The notes under the pieces: model-generated | What the model was told of the DNA's origin: nothing | Databases searched by the model: none | The model's input: only the letters and a program-made list of their open reading frames with translations | Origin: Nocardioides cavernae | GTDB lineage: Bacteria > Actinomycetota > Actinomycetes > Propionibacteriales > Nocardioidaceae | NCBI RefSeq assembly: GCF_013410035.1 | Contig: NZ_JACCBW010000002.1 | Span: 372,001-436,000, forward strand | Length of the DNA stretch: 64,000 nucleotides | Reading direction: 5' to 3' | Position numbers and translations under genes: made by a program | Shown here: piece after piece, positions 1-8,537 of the stretch | Numbering within the stretch: the first letter of the stretch is position 1 | How the letters are laid out: every line of letters starts with the position of its first letter

Positions 1-619
1 CCGTGGGCCGTCCGCCCTTGGACACCGAGCGGACCCGGTGGCCCTGGTGGAGGGTGCCGCCGTGCTCGCGCAGCTGCGCGGCGAGCGCGCCCAGCACGTC
101 CATCGCGTCGAGCTGTGCCTGGTCCGCCAGGGTCGTCGCGGCGACGTGGGGGAACGGCACGTCGAGCCGGTCGCGCCACACCACCGGCAGGCCGAGGGAG
201 TCCGCCGCCCGGTGCTCCTGCTCGACCGACGACAGCTCGCCGTCGTCTGCGGCGTACGTCACCGCGGTCCGGCGCTGGTAGGGGACGCCGTGGTCGTCGC
301 AGAAGCGCAGGAGCCACTCCATGCCCTCGCGGTTGGCGTCGACGTAGGCCGCGGCGACCTCCTCGGACTGGTGGCGCCGGATGCGGGACAGGTGCGTGCC
401 CTGCAGCAGCGACACCTTGCCGGTCGTGCGCCCGGTGGTGACCGCGCCGACCCGGCGGGCCTCCACGCAGGCCACCCGCTGGCCCGCGCGGGCCAGCAGC
501 AGCGCGGTCGTCAGCCCCGTCAGGCCGGCGCCGACGACGAGCGCGTCGAGGTGCTCGTCCTCGCCCGGCAGGGGCTCGTCGACGACCGGCACGGCGCGGT
601 CGATCCACAGCGAGGTCAT
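1..619 (-). CDS. FAD-dependent oxidoreductase (DAO family), N-terminal part
   Basis: The gene starts at the ATG at 617-619 and runs off the left edge, so only about 206 N-terminal residues are visible. They contain a Rossmann FAD-binding stretch with the GAGLTGL motif near residue 30, an acidic residue ending the second beta strand (VACVEA), and a TTGRTTGK segment. That segment is typical of DAO-type oxidases related to gamma-glutamylputrescine oxidase, which often carry a C-terminal Rieske domain; whether this one does cannot be seen. Its ATG overlaps the stop of the small upstream gene (ATGA), so the two are translationally coupled. The substrate is unknown. Confidence 0.8.
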   Translation of the reverse strand, partial: MTSLWIDRAVPVVDEPLPGEDEHLDALVVGAGLTGLTTALLLARAGQRVACVEARRVGAVTTGRTTGKVSLLQGTHLSRIRRHQSEEVAAAYVDANREGMEWLLRFCDDHGVPYQRRTAVTYAADDGELSSVEQEHRAADSLGLPVVWRDRLDVPFPHVAATTLADQAQLDAMDVLGALAAQLREHGGTLHQGHRVRSVSKGGRPT

Positions 620-762
620 GCGGTGTCCTCCTCGGCGTCGGCGTCGGCGTCCGCGTCGGCCTCGGCTCGGGCCGTCGGCTCGTCGGGCCGGTTCACCGGG
701 TCGGTGTCGAGGTGGGTCTGGGGGTCGTCGTGGGGCCCGTCCGTGCCGGTGCGCTGGCTCAT
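616..762 (-). CDS. Small acidic protein upstream of FAD oxidoreductase
   Basis: A 48-residue protein, very rich in Asp, Glu and Ala, with an alternating Ala-Asp run near its C-terminus encoded by a GTCGGC-like DNA repeat. The start at 760-762 is supported by a clear AAGGAG ribosome binding site about 7 nt upstream. The stop overlaps the next ATG in the ATGA manner, so it is read just before the oxidoreductase. I recognise no family. It could be a real small disordered protein or mainly a leader that couples translation. Confidence 0.6.
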   Translation of the reverse strand: MSQRTGTDGPHDDPQTHLDTDPVNRPDEPTARAEADADADADAEEDTA

Positions 763-1082
763 CTCTCGTCTCCTTCGTCGGGGGAGCAGGACAGCGACCC
801 GTACCCAGGCACGGCGGTGTGCAGTCGGGGGTGCATGCATCTGCCCCGCAGGGGTACAGCGACTGCACGCCGGGATCGCTCAGCGCCTCCCGGCGGGCAA
901 GCCGCGGGACCCGCCGGTCCTCTCCTCCCGTACGCCGTGCGAGGTGGGTCCGGCGGGTTCCGCACCATCACGTCGGCTCCCACCTCCTCCTCGGCTCGCA
1001 GGTGCCGGCCGAGCTCGCGGACCTCGGGGTGGGCGGGGCGCCTACCCCGCCGGCCGACCCACGTCGCGGGTTCGGCCGGGGT
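763..1082. other. Intergenic region, 320 nt, no gene seen
   Basis: No open frame here has both a ribosome binding site and convincing codon use. It must hold the promoter of the small acidic gene at its left end and the 3' end of the HAD phosphatase transcript at its right end. GC-rich inverted repeats near 1032-1079 are listed separately. Confidence 0.5.
1050..1079 (-). terminator. Hairpin after HAD phosphatase gene
   Basis: An 11-nt arm (1050-1060) pairs with 1068-1079 with one bulged base, just beyond the stop of the HAD gene. A smaller GGCGGGG/CCCCGCC hairpin sits next to it at 1032-1051. There is no T run, so this is a candidate terminator only. Confidence 0.4.
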
Positions 1083-1757
1083 TCAGTCCGACCGCAGCGG
1101 CGCGCCCTCGAGGCTGTCGAGCAGGTCGCGCGGGCCGTCGTACACCCGGGTGGCGCCCGCGGCCGTCAGGCGCTCGGTGTCGATGCCGCCGCTGCGCAGG
1201 CCGAGGGCCGTCGCGCCCGCCGCCCGCGCCGCCAGCGCGTCCCAGGTGGCGTCACCCAGCACGACGGCCGCACCGCCTCCGGCCCGCTCGACGGCGAGCT
1301 GCACGGAGTCCGGGGCGGGCTTGCTCGCCGTGTCGTCCGAGCCCGTGACGACCGCCGTGAGGTGCCGGCGCACGTCGACGAGGTCGAGCAGGTCGTCCAC
1401 GAGGTCGGCCTCCGACGAGCTGGCCAGGACGAGCCGGTGACCGTGCGCGGCGAGCGCCTCGACCAGCTCGGAGGCCCCGTCGAGCCCGCAGACCGAGCGC
1501 AGGGCGCTCCGGAAGTAGTCGTCGTGCAGCTTGCGCACGTCGTCGCCGACGGCCGCCTCGGCGGGGTCGCCCGCGACGTGGGAGACCAGCCGGTCCCCGC
1601 CCATCCCGATCGCCTCGTGGATGCGCGTCGCGCTGACGTGGAGTCCGACGTCGTGGAAGGCGGCGTGCCAGGCGGAGACGTGCTCGTAGACCGAGTCGAC
1701 GAGGGTCCCGTCCAGGTCGAGCACGACGACGGGTCGCGTGGAGTGATCAGCAGGCAT
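1083..1757 (-). CDS. HAD-superfamily phosphatase (phosphoglycolate-phosphatase-like)
   Basis: A 224-residue soluble protein, normal size for HAD subfamily IA. Motif I is DLDGTLVDS near residue 14 (nucleophile Asp and acid/base Asp). Motif II is the Ser in LASSS. The motif III Lys lies in SKPAPDS and motif IV is GDATWD. A helical cap follows motif I. The family hydrolyses small phosphate esters such as phosphoglycolate or sugar phosphates; the substrate cannot be told from sequence. The ATG at 1755-1757 gives a normal N-terminus directly before motif I. It diverges from the GAF/ANTAR gene. Confidence 0.85.
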   Translation of the reverse strand: MPADHSTRPVVVLDLDGTLVDSVYEHVSAWHAAFHDVGLHVSATRIHEAIGMGGDRLVSHVAGDPAEAAVGDDVRKLHDDYFRSALRSVCGLDGASELVEALAAHGHRLVLASSSEADLVDDLLDLVDVRRHLTAVVTGSDDTASKPAPDSVQLAVERAGGGAAVVLGDATWDALAARAAGATALGLRSGGIDTERLTAAGATRVYDGPRDLLDSLEGAPLRSD

Positions 1758-1881
1758 GGGAGGACGTACCCCGGCCCGGAGGGCGGCATGCGCGGGCCCG
1801 ATCGCCCCGGCGGGTGTGGTGTGGTGCCGTCCGCAGGAGCACCATCGAGGAGCAGGACGCCGTGCTGTCGAGGGGATTGAC

Positions 1882-2541
1882 GTGGAGCTGCTGCCGCAGA
1901 GCCGGGAGGCGCTGGACGAGTACGTCACACCGTCGATCGACGACGTCGAGGTGCTCCTGCGCGTGATCGAGGGCTGGGCCGTGCGTGCCGTGCCCGACTG
2001 CGTCGCGCTGAGCGTGACCCTCCTCGACGAGGACCTCACCTTCACCCTCGTCGACCATGAGGCCACGCGGCGGGCCGCGGACCGCGACACCTCCGAGGAC
2101 GGGGCCGAGGCGGGCGGGGACGTCTACGCGCTCGACGAGCGCGGCTGGGCCGAGATGGCGCGCGAGCGGGCGTTCGCCGGCATCGCCAGCACCGTCTCGC
2201 TCCCCGTGGTCGAGCACGGTCGCGCCGTGCTCAACATCGACCTCTACGCCTCCACCGCGTCCGCCTTCCACGACCGGATCGAGGGCCTCGTGGAGGCGCT
2301 GGGCGCCTGGCAGGCCGGCGCGGTCACCAACGCCGACCTCGGCTTCGAGACGCTGCGTCGCGCGGAGGAGGCGCCCGAGCGGCTCCGCGAGCAGCGCCTC
2401 GTCGACGTCGCCGTCGGCCTCGTCGCCGCGCGGATGGCCGTCACGACGGAGGAGGCCGCGGTGATGCTGCGCGACGCCGCCGCGAGGGCCGGGGTCTCGG
2501 AGACGCAGGCCGCGAGCGTGGCACAGGCGCTGCTCGCGTGA
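1882..2541 (+). CDS. GAF-like/ANTAR regulator
   Basis: 219 residues. The N-terminal two thirds resemble a GAF sensor domain. The last about 55 residues, from LREQRLVDVAVG, match the three-helix ANTAR pattern, an RNA-binding domain that relieves transcription termination. I chose the GTG at 1882 because GAGGGG lies 7 nt upstream; a longer frame from 1756 overlaps the HAD gene start and has unlikely sequence. Ligand and RNA target are unknown. Three more ANTAR proteins lie at 16.5-18.3 kb. Confidence 0.75.
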   Translation: MELLPQSREALDEYVTPSIDDVEVLLRVIEGWAVRAVPDCVALSVTLLDEDLTFTLVDHEATRRAADRDTSEDGAEAGGDVYALDERGWAEMARERAFAGIASTVSLPVVEHGRAVLNIDLYASTASAFHDRIEGLVEALGAWQAGAVTNADLGFETLRRAEEAPERLREQRLVDVAVGLVAARMAVTTEEAAVMLRDAAARAGVSETQAASVAQALLA

Positions 2542-2592
2542 GCTAGCGTCACCGGACGTGCATGCGCCTCGCCCATCGGGGTACCTGAGGCC

Positions 2593-3288
2593 ATGGAACG
2601 ACCGACTGCCCCGGGCCCGCGCCGCCACGTCAAGGTGGCCATCCTCGACGAGAGCGAGCTCGTCATGCACGGCCTGCGCGCGATGCTGGAGCCGCACGCC
2701 GCGGTGATCTCGCTCGTGCACCACCGCGCGGACGGCCCCGCCCCCCTGTGCGACCTCACGCTCTACGAACCCCACAGCCGCACGGCAGGCGTACGCCCGG
2801 CGCCGCAGCGCTTCCCGACGCGCATGGTCGCGTTCGGGTGGGACTGCAGCCCCGAGGCGGTCTCGACCGAGATGGCGCGCGGGGCCGCCGGCTTCGTGAG
2901 CAAGTGGCTGCCGAGTCGCCGCCTCATCTGGAACCTCCTCCAGGTCGCCGAGGGCCGTCGCGTCGTCGACGACTGGACGCCGCACGCCGAGGCCCAGCAG
3001 GCCGCCGCGTCGAAGTGGCCGCTGACCCAGCGCGAGACGGAGGTCCTCTCGATGATCGCTGCGGGCAAGGCCAACCGGGAGATCGCCGAGGACACCAACC
3101 TCAGCATCAACTCGGTCAAGTCCTACATCCGTGGCGCCTACTCCAAGATCGAGGTCTCGTCCCGCTCGCAGGCCGTCCTCTGGGCGATCCAGCACGGGCT
3201 GCTGATGCCGAGCGACGTCCAGACGACCCCGCCGCCGCGCGTCCACGCCCCGCGCACCTCCTACACGGCCCACGCCGCGCACGCGTGA
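2593..3288 (+). CDS. LuxR-type regulator with degenerate receiver domain
   Basis: 231 residues. The N-terminal about 125 resemble a response-regulator receiver: an acidic pair (Asp19, Glu20) and the conserved Lys104 are present. The expected phospho-acceptor Asp is Glu59 (LTLYEP), and the switch Thr/Ser position is not conserved. Residues about 140-205 form a LuxR/GerE helix-turn-helix (TQRETEVLSMIAAGKANREIA). Glu at the acceptor may mimic a phosphorylated state or show phosphorylation independence; this is inference. Its stop overlaps the start of the flavin oxidoreductase gene, so the pair is cotranscribed. Confidence 0.8.
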   Translation: MERPTAPGPRRHVKVAILDESELVMHGLRAMLEPHAAVISLVHHRADGPAPLCDLTLYEPHSRTAGVRPAPQRFPTRMVAFGWDCSPEAVSTEMARGAAGFVSKWLPSRRLIWNLLQVAEGRRVVDDWTPHAEAQQAAASKWPLTQRETEVLSMIAAGKANREIAEDTNLSINSVKSYIRGAYSKIEVSSRSQAVLWAIQHGLLMPSDVQTTPPPRVHAPRTSYTAHAAHA

Positions 3289-4247
3289 CCCGCTTCGGCT
3301 ACTTCCTCTCCTGCGAGGAGTACGCACCCGACCAGCTCCTCGAGCAGGCGCGGCTGGCGGAGCGGGCCGGCTTCGACAGCCTCTGGATCAGCGACCACTT
3401 CCACCCGTGGACGAGCGCGCAGGGCCAGTCGCCGTTCGTCTGGTCGATGATCGGGGCGATCGCGCAGGTCTGCGACCTGCCGGTCACGACGGCCGTGACC
3501 TGCCCCACCGTGCGTACGCACCCGGCGATCGTGGCCCAGGCGGCCGCGACGTCCGCGGTGCTGCTCGGCGAGGGCCGCTTCACGCTCGGCGTCGGCACCG
3601 GTGAGGCGCTCAACGAGCACGTCCTCGGGGATGCGTGGCCGCGCACCGACATCCGGCTGGAGATGCTCGAGGAGGCCGTCGAGGTGATCCGCCGGCTGTG
3701 GACCGGGGAGGTCGTCTCGCACGACGGCCGCCACTACACCGTCGACACGGCTCGCATCTACACGCGGCCGGACGAGCCGCCGCCGATCTACATGAGCGCC
3801 TTCGGGCCCAAGGCCCTCGACGTGGCCTGCCGGATCGCCGACGGGTTCATCACGACGTCTCCCGACGCCACGTCGGTCGAGACGTTCCGCGAAGCCAAGG
3901 GTCCGCAGGCGCCGACGCAGGCGGGCTTCAAGGTGGCCTGGGGCCCGACGCGCGACGAGGCCATCGACGAGGCGTACGCCCGCTGGCCCAACGCGGGGGT
4001 CCCCGGGGAGCTCAGCCAGGTGCTGCCCAACCCGCAGCACTTCGAGCAGGCGGCCGAGCTGGTGACGCGGGAGAAGTTCGCCGAGGACGGTGCGTTCGGC
4101 CCCGAGGTCGCCGCGCACGTCGAGGCGTACTCCCCGTTCGTCGAGGCGGGCTTCGACGAGGTCTACGTCGCCAACATGGGCCCGCACTACGCCGACATGA
4201 TCGCCGCCTACGGCTCCGACGTCCTGCCGGAGCTGCGCGGACGCTAG
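3285..4247 (+). CDS. LLM-class F420-dependent oxidoreductase
   Basis: 320 residues, typical for the luciferase-like TIM-barrel family. The N-terminus (FGYFLSCEEYAPD, then WISDHFHPW) matches the subgroup related to F420-dependent glucose-6-phosphate dehydrogenase. It probably oxidises or reduces a small organic substrate with coenzyme F420; the substrate is unknown. GTG at 3285 overlaps the stop of the LuxR-type gene (GTGA), and the product begins exactly where family members begin. It ends 4 nt inside the convergent gene at 4244-4714. Confidence 0.85.
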   Translation: MTRFGYFLSCEEYAPDQLLEQARLAERAGFDSLWISDHFHPWTSAQGQSPFVWSMIGAIAQVCDLPVTTAVTCPTVRTHPAIVAQAAATSAVLLGEGRFTLGVGTGEALNEHVLGDAWPRTDIRLEMLEEAVEVIRRLWTGEVVSHDGRHYTVDTARIYTRPDEPPPIYMSAFGPKALDVACRIADGFITTSPDATSVETFREAKGPQAPTQAGFKVAWGPTRDEAIDEAYARWPNAGVPGELSQVLPNPQHFEQAAELVTREKFAEDGAFGPEVAAHVEAYSPFVEAGFDEVYVANMGPHYADMIAAYGSDVLPELRGR

Positions 4248-4714
4248 TCGTGCTCCGGGTGCCCCTCGACGGATGCGGGGCGCGCCTCGTGCCCCTCGCG
4301 ACCCCGGGTCCGCCGCAGCTCCTTCATCTCCGCCTCGAAGACGTGGCGCTGCCCGTCCACGAGCTCGTCGAGCGCGCGCTGGTGCAGGCCCTTGGCCCGC
4401 GCGTAGAAGCCGTCGTCGAACGCCTCCACCATCTGGAACGACCACATGCCCGGGAGCGGGTTCTGCCCGAGCGCGTCCTGGTCGAGCGCGTCCGCGAGGT
4501 CGTCGTGACCGGCGTCGCGGATCATCTCGGTCGCCTCCTCGAGCGTGGTCTCGGCGCTGCCCATCAGCCGGTGGAAGGCGAAGAGGTGGCCGCGGGCGTC
4601 CTCGACGTGGTCGATCGCGGCGGACAGCTTGCCCAGCGCCTCCACGGTCGCATCGGTGACGCCGTCGGGACGCCGGTGCTCGGGGGACGGGTGGTCGGCC
4701 TGCGGGTCGGTCAT
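4244..4714 (-). CDS. Conserved actinobacterial protein of unknown function
   Basis: 156 residues, soluble, acidic and predicted mainly helical, without signal peptide or membrane segment. The start MTDPQ at 4712-4714 was chosen over a 13-residue upstream extension with unlikely composition. The body has long amphipathic helices (for example around VEALGKLSAAIDHVEDA) that suggest a small helical bundle. I cannot name a family. It converges on the F420-type gene with a 4-nt overlap at the stops. Confidence 0.65.
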   Translation of the reverse strand: MTDPQADHPSPEHRRPDGVTDATVEALGKLSAAIDHVEDARGHLFAFHRLMGSAETTLEEATEMIRDAGHDDLADALDQDALGQNPLPGMWSFQMVEAFDDGFYARAKGLHQRALDELVDGQRHVFEAEMKELRRTRGREGHEARPASVEGHPEHD

Positions 4715-4778
4715 GCTCCGAGCCTCACAGGACGCGGAGCGGCCGCACCACATGCGAACGGGCGGGTCGCCCTCCCGG

Positions 4779-5309
4779 TCACGTCGTCGCCGGGTCGGCC
4801 GGGTCGGCCGGGTCGGCCGGCAGCGACTCGAGGGCGGCGACGAGCTCGGTGAGGGCGAGCCTCGTCGCCGCCTCGACGACCTCCGCGGGACCTCCCGGCA
4901 GCCGGACGTGCGTGGAACGGGTGCGACCGGGCAGCGCCACCGCCAGGTGGACGGTGCCGGGCGGGCAGTCCTCCCGCGGGCCGGGACCGCCGACCCCGGT
5001 GATCCCGACGGCGACGTCCGCGCCGAGCAGGCGGCGTACGCCGACCGCCATGCGTCGCGCGCAGCTCGCGGTGATGACCGGGCCGCGGTCGACGCCGAGC
5101 ACGTCGAACTTGACGTCCTCCACGTAGGCGACGACGGCCCCGCGGTACCACGACGCCGCGTCCTCGCCGCGACCCAGGAGTGCGGAGATCCGCCCCGCGG
5201 TCAGCGACTCCGCGACCGCGATGCGCACCCCGCGGGACCGGGCGAGGTCGGCCACGCGGTCGACGGCCTCGATGTCGCTGTGCCCCTCGGACGGTTCGGG
5301 GATCGCCAT
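4779..5309 (-). CDS. CinA-family nicotinamide-nucleotide amidohydrolase domain
   Basis: 176 residues equivalent to the C-terminal CinA/PncC domain, which deamidates nicotinamide mononucleotide in pyridine-nucleotide salvage. Signatures are AESLTAG near residue 33 and GITGVGGPGP near residue 102. The start at 5307-5309 has a perfect GGAGG about 6 nt upstream. The N-terminal CinA molybdopterin-like domain is absent, as in stand-alone PncC proteins. The C-terminus ends in a Pro-Ala-Asp repeat encoded by a 9-bp tandem repeat (4791-4820), probably a slipped-strand extension outside the fold. Confidence 0.85.
   Translation of the reverse strand: MAIPEPSEGHSDIEAVDRVADLARSRGVRIAVAESLTAGRISALLGRGEDAASWYRGAVVAYVEDVKFDVLGVDRGPVITASCARRMAVGVRRLLGADVAVGITGVGGPGPREDCPPGTVHLAVALPGRTRSTHVRLPGGPAEVVEAATRLALTELVAALESLPADPADPADPATT
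4791..4820. repeat. 9-bp tandem repeat at 3' end of cinA-like gene
   Basis: CGGGTCGGC is repeated three times without mismatch, followed by CGG. It encodes Pro-Ala-Asp units at the protein C-terminus. Confidence 0.9.
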
Positions 5310-5405
5310 GTCGCACCTCCTGTGCGCGCTGCAGTTCCCACCCCGCAAGGCGGTCATGCGCCGCACGTGCGTATGCGCTCGCCGCGCCCGGGGCACTGCC
5401 CGGGC

Positions 5406-6209
5406 ATGACTTCGCACGACCTGTCAGGACCCGGGCTGGCCGTCGTCACCGGCGCCTCGACCGGCATCGGCCGCGCCTTCGCGAGCCTGCTCGCGGGGGA
5501 GGGGTACGACCTGGTGCTCGCCGCCGACGAGCCCGAGGTGCACGCGGTCGCCGACAACCTCGAGTCGACCGGACGGACGGTGACGGCCGTCGAGGTGGAC
5601 CTCGCCGCCCGTGACGGCGTCGAGCGGCTCCACGAGGTCGTGGCGAGCCAGCCGAGCCCGGTGAGCGTCGGCATCCTCAACGCCGGCATCGGCGTGCACG
5701 GCCGCTTCGACCAGGCCGGTCTCGACGAGCAGCTGCGGCTGGTCGACCTCAACGTCCGCTCGACCGTGCACCTCAGCATCCTGCTGGCGCGCGACATGGT
5801 CGCGCAGCAGGAGGGTCGCCTGCTGCTCGTCTCGTCGATCGCCGGCAAGGGCCCGGGGCCCGGCCACGCGGCGTACGCCGCCTCGAAGGCGTTCGTGCAC
5901 TCCTTCGCCGAAGCGATCCGCCACGAGCTGGCGGACACCGGCGTGAGCGTGACGTCGCTGCAGCCCGGCCCGACCGACACCGACTTCTTCGACCGCGCCG
6001 ACATGGGCGCGACCCGGGTCGCGCAGGGACCGAAGGACACCCCCGAGGAGGTCGCCAACGACGGGTGGCGGGCGCTCCTCGCCGGCAAGGACCACGTCGT
6101 CGCCGGCTCCGTACGCAACACCGTCCAGGCAGCGGGCGCCCACGTGGTGCCCGACCCGGTCGCGGCCAAGGCCGCGGCCCGACAGACCGAGGAGGTCTCC
6201 GAACGATGA
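5406..6209 (+). CDS. Short-chain dehydrogenase/reductase
   Basis: 267 residues, a classical SDR. The nucleotide-binding motif TGASTGIG is near residue 18, NAGIG near residue 92, and catalytic Ser-Tyr-Lys appear as SSIAG and YAASK. It should use NAD(P)H to reduce or oxidise a carbonyl/alcohol; the substrate is unknown. The ATG at 5406 gives the normal short N-terminus; a longer frame back to 4545 is antisense to two other genes. Its stop overlaps the next ATG (ATGA), making it the first gene of a four-gene coupled operon. Confidence 0.88.
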   Translation: MTSHDLSGPGLAVVTGASTGIGRAFASLLAGEGYDLVLAADEPEVHAVADNLESTGRTVTAVEVDLAARDGVERLHEVVASQPSPVSVGILNAGIGVHGRFDQAGLDEQLRLVDLNVRSTVHLSILLARDMVAQQEGRLLLVSSIAGKGPGPGHAAYAASKAFVHSFAEAIRHELADTGVSVTSLQPGPTDTDFFDRADMGATRVAQGPKDTPEEVANDGWRALLAGKDHVVAGSVRNTVQAAGAHVVPDPVAAKAAARQTEEVSER

Positions 6210-7387
6210 AGGCAGTCACCTGGCAGGGCCGGCAGGACATGCAGGTAACCAGCGTCCCCGACGCGACGATCGAGGAGCGCACGGACGTCGTCATCGAGGT
6301 GACGTCGACCGGGTTGTGCGGCTCCGACCTGCACCTCTACGACCCGCTGACGCCGTTCATGACCGAGGGCGACATCGTCGGCCACGAGCCGATGGGCATC
6401 GTGCGTGACGTCGGCTCCGCCGTGACGACCCTCAAGGCGGGCGACCGCGTGGTCGTGCCGTTCAACATCAGCTGCGGGACGTGCTGGATGTGCACCCGCG
6501 GGCTCTACAGCCAGTGCGAGACCACGCAGAACACCGACACCGGCACCGGTGCCAGCCTCTTCGGCTACAGCAAGCTCTACGGCCAGGTCCCCGGAGGGCA
6601 GGCCGAGCTGCTGCGGGTGCCGTTCGCCGACACGCTGCCCATCAAGGTGCCGGACGGCCCGCCGGACGACCGGTTCCTGTTCCTCTCCGACGTGCTGCCG
6701 ACCGCGTGGCAGGCCGTGGAGTACGCCGACGTCGAGGACGGCGGCACGCTCCTGGTGGTCGGCGCCGGACCCATCGGCGACATGGCCGCCCGCATCGGGC
6801 TGCACCGCGGGCTGAGGGTCATCGTGGTCGACTCCGTGCGCGAGCGGCTGGCGCGGGTCCACGGCCGCGGTGCCGAGACGATCGACCACTCGCAGGTCGA
6901 CGGCATCGGCGACCGGGTCCGCGAGCTCACCGACGGCCGCGGCGCCGACGCGGTGATCGACGCCGTCGGCATGGAGGCCCACGGGTCGCCGGTCGCCGAG
7001 ACCGCGCAGAAGGCGCTCGCCCTGCTCCCCAAGAAGGTGCAGGAGAAGGTCATGCTCACCATGGGCTCCGACCGCCTCGCCGCGCTGATGAGCGCGATCG
7101 ACGCCGTGCGCCGCGGCGGGACGATCAGCATCTCGGGCGTCTACGGCGCCCCGACCGACCCGCTGCCGATGTTCCAGCTGTTCGACAAGCAGGTCCAGAT
7201 CCGGATGGGCCAGGCCAACGTGCACCGCTGGAGCGACGACATCCTCCGTCTGCTCGAGCAGGACGAGGACGTGCTGGGCGTCGAGTCGTTCGCGACGCAC
7301 CACCTGCCGCTGGACGACGCACCCGAGGCCTACCGCAAGTTCCGCGACAAGGAGGACGGCATGGTCAAGGTGGTGTTCCGGCCGTGA
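6206..7387 (+). CDS. Zinc-dependent alcohol dehydrogenase (MDR, formaldehyde-dehydrogenase-like)
   Basis: 393 residues, a glutathione-independent formaldehyde-dehydrogenase-like MDR enzyme. Catalytic zinc ligands are in GLCGSDLH and GHEPMG. The structural zinc site is the four Cys of SCGTCWMCTRGLYSQC. The Rossmann motif is GAGPIGDMAA near residue 191. It oxidises an alcohol or hydrated aldehyde with NAD(P)+. Second gene of the operon; its ATG lies in the SDR stop and its stop overlaps the next GTG. The pairing suggests a shared redox pathway, which is inference. Confidence 0.88.
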   Translation: MKAVTWQGRQDMQVTSVPDATIEERTDVVIEVTSTGLCGSDLHLYDPLTPFMTEGDIVGHEPMGIVRDVGSAVTTLKAGDRVVVPFNISCGTCWMCTRGLYSQCETTQNTDTGTGASLFGYSKLYGQVPGGQAELLRVPFADTLPIKVPDGPPDDRFLFLSDVLPTAWQAVEYADVEDGGTLLVVGAGPIGDMAARIGLHRGLRVIVVDSVRERLARVHGRGAETIDHSQVDGIGDRVRELTDGRGADAVIDAVGMEAHGSPVAETAQKALALLPKKVQEKVMLTMGSDRLAALMSAIDAVRRGGTISISGVYGAPTDPLPMFQLFDKQVQIRMGQANVHRWSDDILRLLEQDEDVLGVESFATHHLPLDDAPEAYRKFRDKEDGMVKVVFRP

Positions 7388-8337
7388 GGGTGCCCAAGCC
7401 GCGCGGGGCGCTCAGCCAGTGGCTGGGCGCCCGGCTCACCGGTACGGGCACCGCGGGGACCGCGCCCGCCGCCGACTCCCCCGAGGACGAGGCCATCGCG
7501 CTGTGGACCCTGCACGAGCTGTCGTACCGCGGCTTCGAGGACGCGGACGACCGTGCCGAGTGGGACCCTGAGGTCCTGCACGTGCGGCACGGGCTCGAGG
7601 TGGCGCTGGAGGACCGGCTGCGGCAGCGCTGGGCGGACGCCGCACCGGCCGACCTGCCGGCGGAGGTCCCGGCGGCGCTGGCCGCGCTGGTCGATGCCGA
7701 CGACGGGCCCTCGCTGGCGACGTACGTCCGGCGCGAGGCCGACCGCGACCAGGTGCTCGAGCTGCTGCGCCAGCGCTCGGTCTACCACCTCAAGGAGTCC
7801 GACCCGTCGGCCTTCGTGGTGCCGCGCCTGCCCGTGCGGGCCAAGGCCGCGCTCATGGAGCTGCAGTACGACGAGTACGGCGACGGCGACCCCAACCGGC
7901 TGCACGCCCACCTGTTCGCCCGCGGCCTCGAGGCCGTCGGGCTGCGGCCCGAGTACGGCGCCTACGTCGACGACGCGATCACCGAGAACCTCGAGATGAA
8001 CAACGCGGGCTCGCTCTTCGGCCTCCACCGCCGGCTCCGGGGCGCGGCGATGGGCCACCTCGCCGCCTTCGAGATGACCAGCTCGATCCCCTCGCGCAAG
8101 ATGGTGCAGGGCCTCGAGCGGCTCGAGATGGGCGGCCCGATGGCGGCCTACTACGACGAGCACGTCGAGGCCGACGCCATCCACGAGCAGCTCGCCGCGC
8201 ACGACATCTGCGGCACCCTCGCCGAGGACGAGCCCGATCAGGCGGCCGACATCCTCTTCGGCGCGTGGACCTGCCTCGACGTGGAGGCGCGCTTCGCGAC
8301 CGCGGTGCTGAGGTCGTGGGGGGTCTCCCCGCAGTGA
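7384..8337 (+). CDS. Iron-containing redox enzyme family protein (heme-oxygenase-like fold)
   Basis: 317 residues, mainly helical, resembling heme-oxygenase-like di-metal oxidases. Candidate metal ligands are His and Glu residues in ELQYDEYGDGD, HAHLFARGLE, ENLEMNNAG and YYDEHVEADAIHEQ. Such enzymes use a di-iron centre for oxygen-dependent chemistry; the reaction here is unknown. GTG at 7384 overlaps the alcohol dehydrogenase stop and its own stop overlaps the CDGSH start. Association with a CDGSH gene suggests electron supply by that protein. Confidence 0.75.
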   Translation: MRVPKPRGALSQWLGARLTGTGTAGTAPAADSPEDEAIALWTLHELSYRGFEDADDRAEWDPEVLHVRHGLEVALEDRLRQRWADAAPADLPAEVPAALAALVDADDGPSLATYVRREADRDQVLELLRQRSVYHLKESDPSAFVVPRLPVRAKAALMELQYDEYGDGDPNRLHAHLFARGLEAVGLRPEYGAYVDDAITENLEMNNAGSLFGLHRRLRGAAMGHLAAFEMTSSIPSRKMVQGLERLEMGGPMAAYYDEHVEADAIHEQLAAHDICGTLAEDEPDQAADILFGAWTCLDVEARFATAVLRSWGVSPQ

Positions 8338-8534
8338 GGGACCGCGACTTCGACCACCCCGAGGTGGTGCTCTGCAAGGACGGGCCGATGCTGCTGCGCG
8401 GCGCCACGTCCGTCCAGGACGCCGACGGCACCGTCCACCCGGTCCAGCGCCCCGTCGTGGCGCTGTGCCGCTGCGAGAAGTCCAGCCGGCTGCCGTGGTG
8501 CGACGGGACGCACAAGGTGATCCCGAAGGCCTGA
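8334..8534 (+). CDS. CDGSH-type iron-sulfur protein
   Basis: 66 residues ending in the CDGSH motif CRCEKSSRLPWCDGTHK (C-X-C-X2-S-X3-P-X-C-D-G-T-H). Its three Cys and one His bind a [2Fe-2S] cluster. It probably works as a small electron carrier for the oxygen-type enzyme upstream. GTG at 8334 overlaps the previous stop (GTGA). An in-frame ATG at 8265 would add 23 residues lying wholly inside the upstream gene and lacking family similarity. Last gene of the operon; inverted repeats follow. Confidence 0.85.
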   Translation: MRDRDFDHPEVVLCKDGPMLLRGATSVQDADGTVHPVQRPVVALCRCEKSSRLPWCDGTHKVIPKA

Positions 8535-8537
8535 CCA

